Shown here in pieces: positions 32,697 through 42,168 of a stretch of DNA of 64,000 nt (positions are counted from its first letter, which is position 1; each line of letters opens with the position of its first letter). The notes beneath the pieces were generated by a model. That model was given only the letters and a program-made list of their open reading frames with translations. It was not told the DNA's origin and ran no database searches. The stretch covers positions 620,001-684,000 of the forward strand of contig CAZJXP010000001.1 of the NCBI GenBank assembly GCA_964550175.1, written 5' to 3'. The stretch is from DSQK01 sp964550175. GTDB lineage: Archaea; Nanobdellota; Nanobdellia; Woesearchaeales; ARS49. Position numbers and translations under genes: made by a program.

Positions 32697-32743
32697 CCAG
32701 AATTACCTAAAATTTAAATAGGGTCTGGTAGCGTCTCACCCAT

Positions 32744-33448
32744 ATGATGCTCTCGATAGTCATTCCGGTCTATAATGAAGAGGCAACCATAAAAAAACTC
32801 ATCGATGCCGTGCGCAGCGTTGATTTGGCCCCAGTGAAAAAAGAAATAGTCATCGTAAACGATTGCTCGACCGACCGCACCGCGGAAATACTCAAAACAA
32901 TCAAGCACAAGGACATCAAAATAATCACCCACCTCAAGAACGGCGGAAAAGGCGCGGCGTATTGGACCGGAGTCCAGCACGCCACAGGAGACATCATCAC
33001 CGGACAAGATGCGGACCTGGAATACGATCCTCAGGACTTGAAGAAATTGCTTGAACCATTCATCCAAGGACGAACGAATGTGGTGTTTGGGTCGAGATTC
33101 AAGTCCAGCAAACTTTCCTTGTTTGACAAGAACACTCCCATGAAGCACCATTTGTTTGGCAATATGGCTCTCTCTTTGGCGACGACGCTCCTGTACGGCG
33201 CGAAAGTCACCGACATGGAAACCGGCTACAAACTCATCCGTGCGCCGCTCATCAAAAATCTGAGACTCAAAGCCCGGAGATTTGACATGGAGCCGGAAAT
33301 AACCGCAAAACTGCTCAAGCGCGGCGAAAAAATAATCGAAATTCCCATTTCATATGATCCGCGAACCCATGCAGAGGGAAAGAAGATAAGCTGGAGAGAC
33401 GGCCTGTGGGCAGCATGGATTTTGCTCAAATTCCGCCTGGTGGACTGA
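32744..33448 (+). CDS. GT2 polyprenyl-phosphate sugar transferase (Dpm1-like)
   Basis: This 234-residue GT-A enzyme has IVIPVYNEEATI, VNDCSTDRT, the catalytic ITGQDADLEYDP (DxD-type) and METGYKLI, closely following dolichol-phosphate mannose/glucose synthases. No membrane helices follow the catalytic domain. A TATA-like AATTTAAAT lies 23-32 bases before the ATG, and an alternative ATG is the next codon. It starts a four-gene operon with a radical SAM protein, an SDR and a GT-C transferase, the last being a natural user of its lipid-linked product. Confidence 0.9.
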   Translation: MMLSIVIPVYNEEATIKKLIDAVRSVDLAPVKKEIVIVNDCSTDRTAEILKTIKHKDIKIITHLKNGGKGAAYWTGVQHATGDIITGQDADLEYDPQDLKKLLEPFIQGRTNVVFGSRFKSSKLSLFDKNTPMKHHLFGNMALSLATTLLYGAKVTDMETGYKLIRAPLIKNLRLKARRFDMEPEITAKLLKRGEKIIEIPISYDPRTHAEGKKISWRDGLWAAWILLKFRLVD

Positions 33449-34761
33449 TGAAGCTCGGCCTAGTGAACATCGAATCGAAGTCATTGTCCGTGCAGAAGAA
33501 CAAGGACGTCAACTCAGGATACGGAACTACCAACCGTTACGGCAGCGACATCTTCTCGAACATCATCGGATTCGCGAAACGGAGCCGCGCGACAATTCCA
33601 GTCATAACGTTGGCGTACATCCAGGCCATCGCGAAGTCTAAAAACCATTCGGTCAAGTATTTCCACAAAGATATGCCTGATGAGCCATGCGACGTGTTCC
33701 TCGTCTACGGAAGCATCGTGGATTACAAAACCGAAAATAAAATCGCATCGGAGATAAAAAAGAAGTTTCCAACATCGAAAGTAGGCTTTTGCGGGCCGTT
33801 TCCGACGGCGATGCCGTCATTATTCAACAGCCACGATTTCCTTATCATGGGCGAACCGGAAAGCGTTTTCCTCTACCAAGACATCGCGCCCGAACAGTTC
33901 CAAGGAACGATAGTCGGGAAAGAATTCAACATCAATGATCTTCCCGCGCCCGATTTCGATGGCTGGCCCATCGAGAAATTCGGGTATTACCCGGGACTCA
34001 AGAAAAAGCCGTTCCTCACGCTCATCGCGAGCCGAGGGTGTCCGTTCTCCTGCGGGCATTACTGCACTTATGGAGCAACGCAAGGAACTCACCGGTATCG
34101 CGAACCGGCAAAAATCGCGGAAGACATCCGGACGCTCATCAAGAAATATGGCGTGAAATCAATCCAGTTCCGCGACCCAACTTTCGGATTGAACAGGCCG
34201 CAACTTTTGGGATTCATTGAGATGATGAAACGCGAACAATTCCCCATCGAATTCGGAATCGAGACGCGCATGGATCTTTTGACCGAAGCGCTGCTCGCAG
34301 ACCTAAAAGCGGGCGGGCTCCGCAATCTCAACGTCGGCGTCGAGACCGTCAATCCCGATGTCGCCTCAATAAACAAGCGCGTGCTCGTGAAAAATGACCA
34401 TCAAGAGAAGATCATCGGGTGGTGCAACGCAAACGGAGTCAACGTCTGCGCGTTCTACATCATAGGCTTGCCAGGAGACACCGAGGAAGGCGTATTGCGC
34501 ACGATCGAGTACGCGAAGAAGCTCAACACGACCGTTGCACAGTTCTCCATCGCGACGCCGTTTCCGGGCACGAAGCATTTTGATGATTTGAAAAGCAAGG
34601 GATTGCTGTTGACTGAGGATTTTGAGGAATATACTCAATACACCCCTGTTTTCAAGCACGACACGCTCAGCGCAAAACAGATTGAGCGCCTCAAGTCGAC
34701 AGCGTTTAGAAAATACTATTTCAGGCCAGCATACATCCTAAAACTCCTTAAATCACCATGA
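33448..34761 (+). CDS. B12-binding-domain radical SAM protein
   Basis: The 437-residue protein starts at MKLGLV, overlapping the upstream stop as TGATG. An N-terminal B12-binding-like Rossmann domain (about 1-165) precedes a radical SAM barrel. The cluster cysteines are Cys198, Cys202 and Cys206 in RGCPFSCGHYC, a C-x3-C-x3-C spacing rather than the usual C-x3-C-x2-C. GLPGDTEEG near residue 345 is typical of the family. Members perform methylations or rearrangements on lipids, sugars or natural products. Its place between a lipid-sugar transferase and an SDR suggests modification of a glycan or its lipid carrier. Confidence 0.88.
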   Translation: MKLGLVNIESKSLSVQKNKDVNSGYGTTNRYGSDIFSNIIGFAKRSRATIPVITLAYIQAIAKSKNHSVKYFHKDMPDEPCDVFLVYGSIVDYKTENKIASEIKKKFPTSKVGFCGPFPTAMPSLFNSHDFLIMGEPESVFLYQDIAPEQFQGTIVGKEFNINDLPAPDFDGWPIEKFGYYPGLKKKPFLTLIASRGCPFSCGHYCTYGATQGTHRYREPAKIAEDIRTLIKKYGVKSIQFRDPTFGLNRPQLLGFIEMMKREQFPIEFGIETRMDLLTEALLADLKAGGLRNLNVGVETVNPDVASINKRVLVKNDHQEKIIGWCNANGVNVCAFYIIGLPGDTEEGVLRTIEYAKKLNTTVAQFSIATPFPGTKHFDDLKSKGLLLTEDFEEYTQYTPVFKHDTLSAKQIERLKSTAFRKYYFRPAYILKLLKSP

Positions 34762-35609
34762 GACTGCTAATAACCGGCGGGACGGGATTTCTAGGCAGCG
34801 TGGTGGTCCGTCGTTTGGCAGAAAAATCTTCAAATAAGCTCGCGTTGCTCGTTCGAAACGAGACGCAGATGCGTCGCGGCATAACAACCGTGGTCGGCTC
34901 GCTCGAGGACGAGCAGTCATTGATGCGCGCGGTCAGAGGAGCTGACATGGTCGTGCATCTTGCCGCACTCATAAACGGAACTTCGGCGCAATTGGACGAA
35001 ACGAACGTGCAAGGCACCCGAAAACTCATCGCGGCCTGCAAACAAGAAGGAGTCACGAAATTTATTTTCGTCAGCTCGTATCTCGCCGACGCCACGTTCG
35101 AAGGGCCGTACGCGAAAAGCAAACGCGAATCCGAGAAGCTCGTCATGGACTTCGGGCTTGACTGGGTTGTTCTGCGTCCGGCGATCATTTTTGGAACGGG
35201 GGCAGGACCGCTAGACCCATTGATTCGTTTCGTGAAACGCCATTGGGTCGTCCCCGTGCTGTCCGGCAAACTCCAGCCAGTCTCAACTGAGGATGTCGCT
35301 GAGGCATTGCGCAAAATAATCGAAAAGCCAAAGTTTGGAAAAAGATATGTCATTGCGGGAGACACGCCCATTTCATTTGAATCGCTTGCGCGGCTCATCG
35401 CGGACGAACTCAAGCTTTCCAGATGGTTCGTGAAGGTTCCTGCCGCGCTCATCCGATTGGCGGCAGCGTTCAAGCCATCTGCAATAACTATCGCAAACAA
35501 TCTCAATGCAGCAATGTTTCTCTCAACAGAGCAATTGCGAAAAGACTATGCGTGGAAACCGAAACCATTTGAGCCGCAGTTCCGTGCGTCGCTGAGGAAT
35601 CAGCCGTGA
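34758..35609 (+). CDS. NAD-dependent epimerase/dehydratase-like SDR
   Basis: The 283-residue protein has the Rossmann motif TGGTGFLGS at residues 6-14. The usual Y-x3-K catalytic pair appears as YAKSK near residue 119. Short length and the ATGA overlap with the radical SAM gene and GTGA overlap with the GT-C gene tie it to this operon. It resembles atypical or extended SDRs acting on nucleotide sugars or on complex lipids; no subtype can be fixed. NAD(P) binding is secure. Confidence 0.82.
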   Translation: MRLLITGGTGFLGSVVVRRLAEKSSNKLALLVRNETQMRRGITTVVGSLEDEQSLMRAVRGADMVVHLAALINGTSAQLDETNVQGTRKLIAACKQEGVTKFIFVSSYLADATFEGPYAKSKRESEKLVMDFGLDWVVLRPAIIFGTGAGPLDPLIRFVKRHWVVPVLSGKLQPVSTEDVAEALRKIIEKPKFGKRYVIAGDTPISFESLARLIADELKLSRWFVKVPAALIRLAAAFKPSAITIANNLNAAMFLSTEQLRKDYAWKPKPFEPQFRASLRNQP

Positions 35610-37231
35610 AATCCTGGCAGCTCATCGCCATCGTCATGGCCGTCAGCCTTATGTTGAATGTTGTCGCGCTTGACTGGGGGCTGCCTGCCGTTTGGGAAGG
35701 CGATCCTACTGTTCCGCTCGTGCTCGATATGGCCTCTCGCGGCACCTTGGAGCCGAAGACGTTCGCCAAACCGACCTTTCAGATTTATCTCGTCGGCGCT
35801 GCCTTGTTGCCCTATTTCGGTTATCTAAAGCTCACCGGCGCGCCGCTTGACAACGAAAGCCTGCTGTTTAACTCGCCTGACGTATTGGCGACGATGTATT
35901 TGATTGCGAGAACGCTCACCGCCATCTTCGGCGCGCTCACCGTAGGAATCGTGTTCCTTCTCGGAAAAAAGCTCGCGGGAGAGAAGGCGGGATTTTTCGG
36001 GGCGCTGCTTCTCGCGATAGCGCCCGGTTTCGTGACACTATCCCATTTTAGCGCGTTGGACGTGCCGATGGTGTTTTTGTCGACCCTATCATTAGCGCTT
36101 ATCGTTTGGTCATTTGACGCGCCGGCAATGATTTACGCCGCAGCGTTTTTCGCCGGACTGGCGACCGCGACAAAATATCCGGCCGGGCTCTTGTTTGCAA
36201 TCATCGCCGTCGCTTTGTTCATGCAAAAAAAGCAATTTCTCCGCCGCGCATCGCTTTCGGCAGTCACCAGCATTGTGGCGTTCATCATCGGCATGCCGTG
36301 GGTCATCCTGAGCCCGGTAAAATTCTTCAGCCAATTCCACCAGTTCTTGGCCGTGGGGGGGTATTACGGGATCGTCGGCGAGCTTGGGTTCATTCAACAC
36401 GCATTCAACCTTTGGTACATCTTCGGGCCGGCATTAGCGCTGGTCATCATCGGGATTGCATACGCAATAATCTCGCGTGATGCGAGGACAAGAGTTTTGC
36501 TATTGTGGACCTCCTCGTTTTATTTGATATTCGGATTTTGGCATAACGCCCCTTTGAGGTTCATTTTGCCGATAGTCCCCATTTGCGCAGTATTCGCCGG
36601 CATCGCGTTTTCCCGGTTCAACAAATTGTCACGAATTGCTGCGGCGTTCGTGGCACTCCTGACGTTCTTGGCGACAATCGGAGCCCTTTCGCAGTTTGTC
36701 CAGGACTCGCGCAGTGATTCGCACGACTGGATTCTCGATTCCGTGCCGGCGAATTCGTCAATCTATGTGTTCGGATTTCCCGGCTACATTCCGGTGATTC
36801 CTGTGACAAGGGAGCAATTTGAGACCTTGCCCCATAAGGTGCCGTACACTGGCGCGACGCCAGGGGAAGAACCCTCATATGAGGTCACGTATGATATGTT
36901 GGCGACAAATTACTCGATTAGCGAGGACTTCCGGCAGAGGACCTTGTGCAAGATCGCGTCATCCGACTACATTGTCGCAACCGAATTTTATTACGGCCGA
37001 TTTTCGGACACCCATGAGTTCGTGCAAGGAGTCTCGAGCGCGACGTCCTATCCCGAGCGCACCGCATTCTTCCAAGACCTTTTTGCGGGAAAATTAGGGT
37101 TTGTGGTCGTTAAGGAATTCAACCATAAGCCAATCTGGGATTCGCATCCACCGTTCGTTAACCCAGACATAATCATTTTGCGGAGCACGGGAAAAACCCA
37201 GTGTACTGACGGCATTAGCACAATTGATTGA
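35606..37231 (+). CDS. GT-C membrane glycosyltransferase (PMT/ArnT-like)
   Basis: The 541-residue protein starts at a GTG overlapping the previous stop (GTGA). It has eleven or so membrane helices. The first external loop carries WEGDPT, where an Asp/Glu near the end of helix 1 is the expected catalytic base of GT39/GT83 enzymes. A conserved-type KPTFQIYLVG loop and a C-terminal external domain (about 395-541) with Cys residues follow. It likely transfers a sugar from a polyprenyl phosphate, possibly the product of the GT2 enzyme four genes upstream, to an acceptor outside the membrane. Confidence 0.8.
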   Translation: MKSWQLIAIVMAVSLMLNVVALDWGLPAVWEGDPTVPLVLDMASRGTLEPKTFAKPTFQIYLVGAALLPYFGYLKLTGAPLDNESLLFNSPDVLATMYLIARTLTAIFGALTVGIVFLLGKKLAGEKAGFFGALLLAIAPGFVTLSHFSALDVPMVFLSTLSLALIVWSFDAPAMIYAAAFFAGLATATKYPAGLLFAIIAVALFMQKKQFLRRASLSAVTSIVAFIIGMPWVILSPVKFFSQFHQFLAVGGYYGIVGELGFIQHAFNLWYIFGPALALVIIGIAYAIISRDARTRVLLLWTSSFYLIFGFWHNAPLRFILPIVPICAVFAGIAFSRFNKLSRIAAAFVALLTFLATIGALSQFVQDSRSDSHDWILDSVPANSSIYVFGFPGYIPVIPVTREQFETLPHKVPYTGATPGEEPSYEVTYDMLATNYSISEDFRQRTLCKIASSDYIVATEFYYGRFSDTHEFVQGVSSATSYPERTAFFQDLFAGKLGFVVVKEFNHKPIWDSHPPFVNPDIIILRSTGKTQCTDGISTID

Positions 37232-37281
37232 GGCTATTGTCTCACCATAATCCTTAATAATCAGTTCCGCAAGTCCAAATC

Positions 37282-38916
37282 GTGCACACGAAATTCATAG
37301 TCGTAACCGGCGGAGTTCTTTCTGGGTTAGGCAAAGGTACCGCGACCGCGGCCATCGGGCGGCTTATCAAGGACGGCAAAAAAATCGTGACGGTGAAGTG
37401 CGACGGCTACCTCAACGTCGACCCGGGCACGATGAACCCCATCGAGCACGGCGAAGTTTTCGTGCTCAACGACGGCGGCGAAGTCGACATGGACTTCGGG
37501 CATTACGAACGCTTTCTCGACATCAACTGCAAGTTCTCTTGGAACCTCACATCTGGCAAAATTTTCAACTCAGTCATCACGAAAGAGCGCCGAGGGGAAT
37601 TCCTCGGGAAAACAATCCAAATATTTCCGCATGTCATCAATGAAGTCCTCCTGTGGTGGGCGCGCATCATTGAGGAAGAAAAGCCGGACATTCTGATGAT
37701 TGAAGTGGGCGGAACGGTTGGAGACATTGAAAATTCGTGGTACATCGAAGCCGCGCGTTTGCTCAAGAAGAGGTATGGCCCTGATTCGGTTTGTTATCTG
37801 CACCTTACTTATGTCCCATTCCTCGACAATGTCGGAGAACCGAAGACCAAGCCGGCCCAGCGCGACATCGCGCTGCTGCGCGAGAAAGGAATCACCCCCG
37901 ATGCGATACTCTGCCGAAGCAAGATGGAACTTTCTGCAAAGCTCAAGGATAAGCTTGCGCTTCTTTGTGACCTTGAGCCGCATCAAGTCATCAGCGCGCG
38001 AGACGTCGACAACATCTACGAAATCCCCTTATTTTTCAAGCAAGAAGGACTGCTGCGGCTCATCCAAGACAAATTCAAGCTGCCCGCGACCGAGCATCTC
38101 GGCATCTGGGAAACGCTTGTCAACAACATACGAACCCCTCAACGTGAAGTAATTATAGCCATCTGCGGCAAATACACCGAGCTGCGCGACAGTTACGCGA
38201 GCATTATCGAGGCGCTCACGCACGCGGGCGCGCACTTGGCGGCAAAAGTATCGCTTCGATGGGTCGAAACGACGGACATTGAGGATGGAAAGCTCACCGC
38301 CGCGGCGGCATTGGCCGGAGCGGATGGCGTCTTAGTCCCGGGCGGATTCGGCGGGCGGGGTATCGAAGGGAAAATCCAAATTATCAAGCACGCGCGCGAA
38401 AATAACATCCCCTATCTTGGCATTTGCTACGGGCTGCAGCTCGCGGTCATTGAGTTCGCACGGCACGTCTGCAATCTGCCTGACGCGAACACCACGGAAG
38501 TCGACCCTGCAACCCCGCATCCCGTCATTGACATTCTTCCTGAACAGCGCGAAGTTTTTCTCAAGGGCGGAACGATGCGCTTGGGCGCGAGTAGAAATGA
38601 TATCAATCCTGGCACGATTGCGCACGGGCTCTACCACGCAAACGAATGCTTTGAACGACATCGACACCGCTATGAAGTGAACCCCGAATACCATGCAAAG
38701 CTGAATGCGGCCGGATTGGTGTTCGGCGCGACCTCACAGCATGGGCGTATCGTTGAATTCATCGAGCTGAATGAACATCCGTTCTTTTTCGCAACTCAGG
38801 CACACAATGAGCTGACCAGCCGGCTTGAGCGCCCAAACCCGGCGTTTTCAGGCTTCGTGAAAGCGTGCTGCAAGCTTCCCCCAGTGGATTCTGTCGTCAG
38901 CAATAGCTTTATATAG
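37282..38916 (+). CDS. pyrG: CTP synthase
   Basis: The 544-residue protein starts at a GTG, with TKFIVVTGGVLSGLGKGT at its N-terminus, the invariant synthetase-domain P-loop. The glutaminase domain (about 290-540) has GGFGGRG, the nucleophile Cys in GICYGLQ and the late His-x-Glu partner region. It makes CTP from UTP, ATP and glutamine in the cytosol. Length is normal. A TATA-like CCTTAATAA lies about 25-33 bases before the start, suggesting a leaderless mRNA. It stands alone between the GT-C operon and secF. Confidence 0.97.
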   Translation: MHTKFIVVTGGVLSGLGKGTATAAIGRLIKDGKKIVTVKCDGYLNVDPGTMNPIEHGEVFVLNDGGEVDMDFGHYERFLDINCKFSWNLTSGKIFNSVITKERRGEFLGKTIQIFPHVINEVLLWWARIIEEEKPDILMIEVGGTVGDIENSWYIEAARLLKKRYGPDSVCYLHLTYVPFLDNVGEPKTKPAQRDIALLREKGITPDAILCRSKMELSAKLKDKLALLCDLEPHQVISARDVDNIYEIPLFFKQEGLLRLIQDKFKLPATEHLGIWETLVNNIRTPQREVIIAICGKYTELRDSYASIIEALTHAGAHLAAKVSLRWVETTDIEDGKLTAAAALAGADGVLVPGGFGGRGIEGKIQIIKHARENNIPYLGICYGLQLAVIEFARHVCNLPDANTTEVDPATPHPVIDILPEQREVFLKGGTMRLGASRNDINPGTIAHGLYHANECFERHRHRYEVNPEYHAKLNAAGLVFGATSQHGRIVEFIELNEHPFFFATQAHNELTSRLERPNPAFSGFVKACCKLPPVDSVVSNSFI

Positions 38917-38937
38917 CCGTCCTTGTGAGGCTCAACC

Positions 38938-39831
38938 ATGGGATTTGTTGATTCAGCCAAGCGATTCTACGAGACAAAATACAAGGTGTTGCTGCTCATC
39001 ACGTTGCTGCTCATCCCTGCCGCATTAGGCGTTTTGGCTTATAGCAAATTTACGACCGGCGATTACTTCCAAAAAGGGGTTTCGCTCAAAGGCGGCGACA
39101 CGTACACGATCCCGATTGATCATGACGTTGATTTGGGCCAGTTGCAAGAAGCATTAGCAATCGCGCATCCCGAAGCTGATGTCACCGTTCGAGGCATCAG
39201 CGAATTCGGAAAACTTACGGCAGTCATTATAGAAGTCTCTGATTTGTCCGAAGCGGACGTCCTTAGTTCTCTCAAGGCACAGGGCATTCCGGTTGTTGAC
39301 GGGGCGTACAGCAAAGAAAGTCTCGGCGCATCGCTTGGCGCGCAGTTCTACCGACAGACCATCGTCGCGCTCATCGCGGCATTCGTCATGATGGCGATCG
39401 TCGTTTTCATCACGTTCCGGCAAATCCTTCCCAGCGCGTATGTTGTATTGGCGGTTGTCGCCACCACCCTCGAAACACTCGCCGTCATTTCATTGCTTGG
39501 TGTGCACGTCAGCACCGCAGGCATTGCAGCATTCCTCATGCTTATTGGCTACTCGGTCGACACGGACATTCTGCTCACCAATCGAGCATTGCAACGAAAA
39601 GATGGCGCGTTGATGGCGCGAATTTACGGCGCAATGAAAACCGGCGTCACGATGACGCTCACGGCCTTGATTACCACACTCATCGCCTACATCTTCACTG
39701 ATAGCGATGTAATCAAGCAGATTATGCTCATATTGACCATCGGGCTGCTGTTCGACCTTTTGAACACCTGGGTCCAAAATGCAGGTGTGCTCAGAATATA
39801 TCTCGCGCGCAAGGAGAAACCCCATGAGTAA
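38938..39831 (+). CDS. secF: Protein translocase subunit SecF
   Basis: This 297-residue SecF has one N-terminal helix, an external P1-like domain with GVSLKGGDTYTI (the FKGG-type motif) and five C-terminal helices. The motif GYSVDTDILLTNR is the hallmark of SecF/SecD proton-conducting RND domains. With SecD it helps export through SecYE and membrane protein insertion. The gene precedes secD and overlaps it by eight bases. Confidence 0.93.
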   Translation: MGFVDSAKRFYETKYKVLLLITLLLIPAALGVLAYSKFTTGDYFQKGVSLKGGDTYTIPIDHDVDLGQLQEALAIAHPEADVTVRGISEFGKLTAVIIEVSDLSEADVLSSLKAQGIPVVDGAYSKESLGASLGAQFYRQTIVALIAAFVMMAIVVFITFRQILPSAYVVLAVVATTLETLAVISLLGVHVSTAGIAAFLMLIGYSVDTDILLTNRALQRKDGALMARIYGAMKTGVTMTLTALITTLIAYIFTDSDVIKQIMLILTIGLLFDLLNTWVQNAGVLRIYLARKEKPHE

Positions 39832-41407
39832 GTTCTCCCGAATCATATCCAACTGGCGTGTTATCACACTATTAATCGTTCTTGCGCTCGCGGTCATCGC
39901 GATAAGCCCGAATCCTTGGGCTGATGGCGTAGTCATCAAATCCGTCGAGAAAAATAGTTCGGCATCATTGGCCGGCATAACGAATCCGTCTGCATCAGCG
40001 CAACCGCTCGCGAAAGAACGCGTACTCGCGATTAACGGGCAAGAAATTCATTCAACCGCGGATTATTACTCATCGTTAGACAATCTCAAAATCAACCAAA
40101 CGGTGCAGATCAAGACAACCGAACGAATCTATTCGGTGAAGGCGCTCGAGAACCGAACGGGAATCGGGCTGTCGGTCGATGACGCGCCGGTAACGAACCT
40201 CCACAAAGGACTCGATCTTCAAGGCGGCACCCGCGTGCTGCTCAAGCCTGCAGAACCGGTCAACGATGAAACGATGGGATTCCTTGTTGACAGTCTCACT
40301 CAGCGCTTGAACGTGTTCGGCCTCAGCGACCTTGTCGTGACGACGGTGAGCGGCGGGGCATTTTTCGGTGACACAACGAAATTGATACTGGTCGAAATCG
40401 CAGGGGCATCCGCTCAAGAAGTTTCTGATCTTGTTAAGCAGCAAGGTAAATTCGAGGCGCAAATCGCTAATGAGACCGTCTTCCGCGGCGGCAAAGACGT
40501 CACCTATGTCTGCCGCACAGCAGAATGTTCCGGCCTCGACCCTGAACGAGGGTGCGGGCAAGTGCAAGGCGGCTGGGCGTGCGCATTCAGATTCTCAATA
40601 GCCTTGAGTCCTGAAGCGGCGCAGCGACAGGCTGACGCGACCAAGAATCTCCCCATCATTGGCACCGGCAGCGACCGTTATTTGAGTGAACCGCTCAATC
40701 TGTATCTTGACGACGAGCTCGTGCGCTCGCTTAATATCGGCGCAAGCCTTCGAGGACAAGCAGTCACGGACATCCAAATCTCAGGCTCGGGCGCTGGCAT
40801 AAGCCAGCAAGAAGCCTTAACAAACATGTTTACCGAAATGAAGACGCTTCAAACGGTGCTCATCACCGGTTCATTGCCGGTCAAATTGGAGCTCGTTAAG
40901 ATTGACGCGATCTCTCCCGTGCTCGGCGAGGCATTCATCCGAAATGCATTATTGCTTGCGCTCCTTTCCGCGCTTGCGGTTGCAGTTGTGCTTTACATCG
41001 TCTACCGAAAATTGGGCATTGTCATTCCCATTATCTTCACGGCGGTCGCGGAAGTTACGATTGTGCTTGGCATTGCCGCACTCATCCGATGGAACCTTGA
41101 TTTGGCGAGCATCGCCGGAATCATCATCGCGATCGGTACCGGCGTCAACGACCAAATTATTATCACTGACGAAGCGCTGCGCAAGGAGTCGTCCGGCGCG
41201 AACAGCATGAAAGAACGCATCAAGCGAGCGTTCTCGGTCGTGTTCGCGGCCTACTTCACGAACATGGTGGCGATGGTCGCGCTCTGGTTCTTCGGCGCGG
41301 GACTGTTGAAGGGCTTTGCCATTACAACGATTCTTGCAGTTACTGCAGGAGTCCTTGTCACGCGACCGGCCTACGCGGCAATCGTCAACATTCTCACCGA
41401 GGAATAG
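39824..41407 (+). CDS. secD: Protein translocase subunit SecD with PDZ-like insertion
   Basis: The 527-residue protein starts at MSKFSR. After the first helix, residues about 40-115 look PDZ-like (VIKSVEKNSSASLAGI, then ERVLAINGQEI), ahead of the canonical GLDLQGGTRVLL segment. The P1 domain contains a cysteine-rich loop (VCRTAECSG...GCGQ...WAC), which could form disulfides outside the cell. Five C-terminal helices with GIIIAIGTGVNDQIIITDEA complete the RND domain. It overlaps secF and is followed directly by the SMR pair, so all four may be one transcript. Confidence 0.93.
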   Translation: MSKFSRIISNWRVITLLIVLALAVIAISPNPWADGVVIKSVEKNSSASLAGITNPSASAQPLAKERVLAINGQEIHSTADYYSSLDNLKINQTVQIKTTERIYSVKALENRTGIGLSVDDAPVTNLHKGLDLQGGTRVLLKPAEPVNDETMGFLVDSLTQRLNVFGLSDLVVTTVSGGAFFGDTTKLILVEIAGASAQEVSDLVKQQGKFEAQIANETVFRGGKDVTYVCRTAECSGLDPERGCGQVQGGWACAFRFSIALSPEAAQRQADATKNLPIIGTGSDRYLSEPLNLYLDDELVRSLNIGASLRGQAVTDIQISGSGAGISQQEALTNMFTEMKTLQTVLITGSLPVKLELVKIDAISPVLGEAFIRNALLLALLSALAVAVVLYIVYRKLGIVIPIIFTAVAEVTIVLGIAALIRWNLDLASIAGIIIAIGTGVNDQIIITDEALRKESSGANSMKERIKRAFSVVFAAYFTNMVAMVALWFFGAGLLKGFAITTILAVTAGVLVTRPAYAAIVNILTEE

Positions 41408-41779
41408 ATGACAAGCGTCACGAAAACCTGGGCGTTGGCGCTCATGGTGTTCACGACGCTTCTAACGACGCTTGCGCAGTTCTTTTTGAAGACCGGCCTC
41501 GCTCTGCTGCCGAGCATATTCACCAACGTTTCCTTGCTCGCAGGGGTTCTATTGTACGTGCTCGGCGCGGCGCTGATGATATTCGCGTTCAAGGGCGGAG
41601 AAGTTTCCGTCCTTTACCCCATCATCGCCACCAGCTATGTCTGGGTTGCGCTTGTCTCGCACTTTTTTTTGCATGAACAAGTGCATATGTTCCGCTGGAT
41701 TGGAATAGGAATAATCGTTCTAGGGATTATATTGGTGAGCAGTAGAAACACGTCCGAGGTGCCGCATGCTCGCGCTTAA
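41408..41779 (+). CDS. SMR/EamA-type small membrane protein 1
   Basis: This 123-residue protein has four helices, with GGEVSVLYPIIATSYVWVAL in helix 3-4 like EmrE-family or ArnE/F half-transporters. It starts one base after the secD stop and overlaps the second, related protein by 14 bases. Two consecutive, unequal SMR genes usually make an antiparallel heterodimer. Genes of this type flip lipid-linked sugars or export small cations; the glycan genes nearby make lipid flipping attractive but unproven. Confidence 0.8.
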   Translation: MTSVTKTWALALMVFTTLLTTLAQFFLKTGLALLPSIFTNVSLLAGVLLYVLGAALMIFAFKGGEVSVLYPIIATSYVWVALVSHFFLHEQVHMFRWIGIGIIVLGIILVSSRNTSEVPHARA

Positions 41780-42137
41780 GACGTTACTACTAGTCATTTT
41801 TGCGACAATCATCGGGTCATTCGGGCCCATTCTTTTGAAGCACGCGACCCTCAGGCTCGACCGGAACGCGCTTTCAAGCATCAAGCAGTTTTTGCGAGCC
41901 ACCATCGGCAACTGGTATCTCGTGCTCGGCTTGGGCTTTTACGGCGTCAGTTTCATCATCTACCTGTTCGCGCTCAAGGGAGCAGATCTCTCAGTCGTGT
42001 ATCCGTTGGTCGCATTGGCATATGTCTGGGTCAGCTTCCTGAGCGTTTGGTTTCTTGGCGAGCGCATGACATTGATGAAATGGCTCGGCATTGGCCTGCT
42101 GCTGGTCGGCGCGACCCTTGTCGGGCTCGGAAGCTAG
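41766..42137 (+). CDS. SMR/EamA-type small membrane protein 2
   Basis: The 123-residue partner has four helices and the parallel segment GADLSVVYPLVALAYVWVSF. It differs from the first subunit mainly in the loop between helices 1 and 2, which carries positive charges (KHATLRLDRN), and this would give opposite membrane topology. The 14-base overlap with the first gene points to coupled translation and a heterodimer. A tandem SMR pair like ArnE/ArnF is the closest described architecture. Confidence 0.8.
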   Translation: MLALKTLLLVIFATIIGSFGPILLKHATLRLDRNALSSIKQFLRATIGNWYLVLGLGFYGVSFIIYLFALKGADLSVVYPLVALAYVWVSFLSVWFLGERMTLMKWLGIGLLLVGATLVGLGS

Positions 42138-42168
42138 ATTTATATACGACAGTTCTGTCAATACGTTT

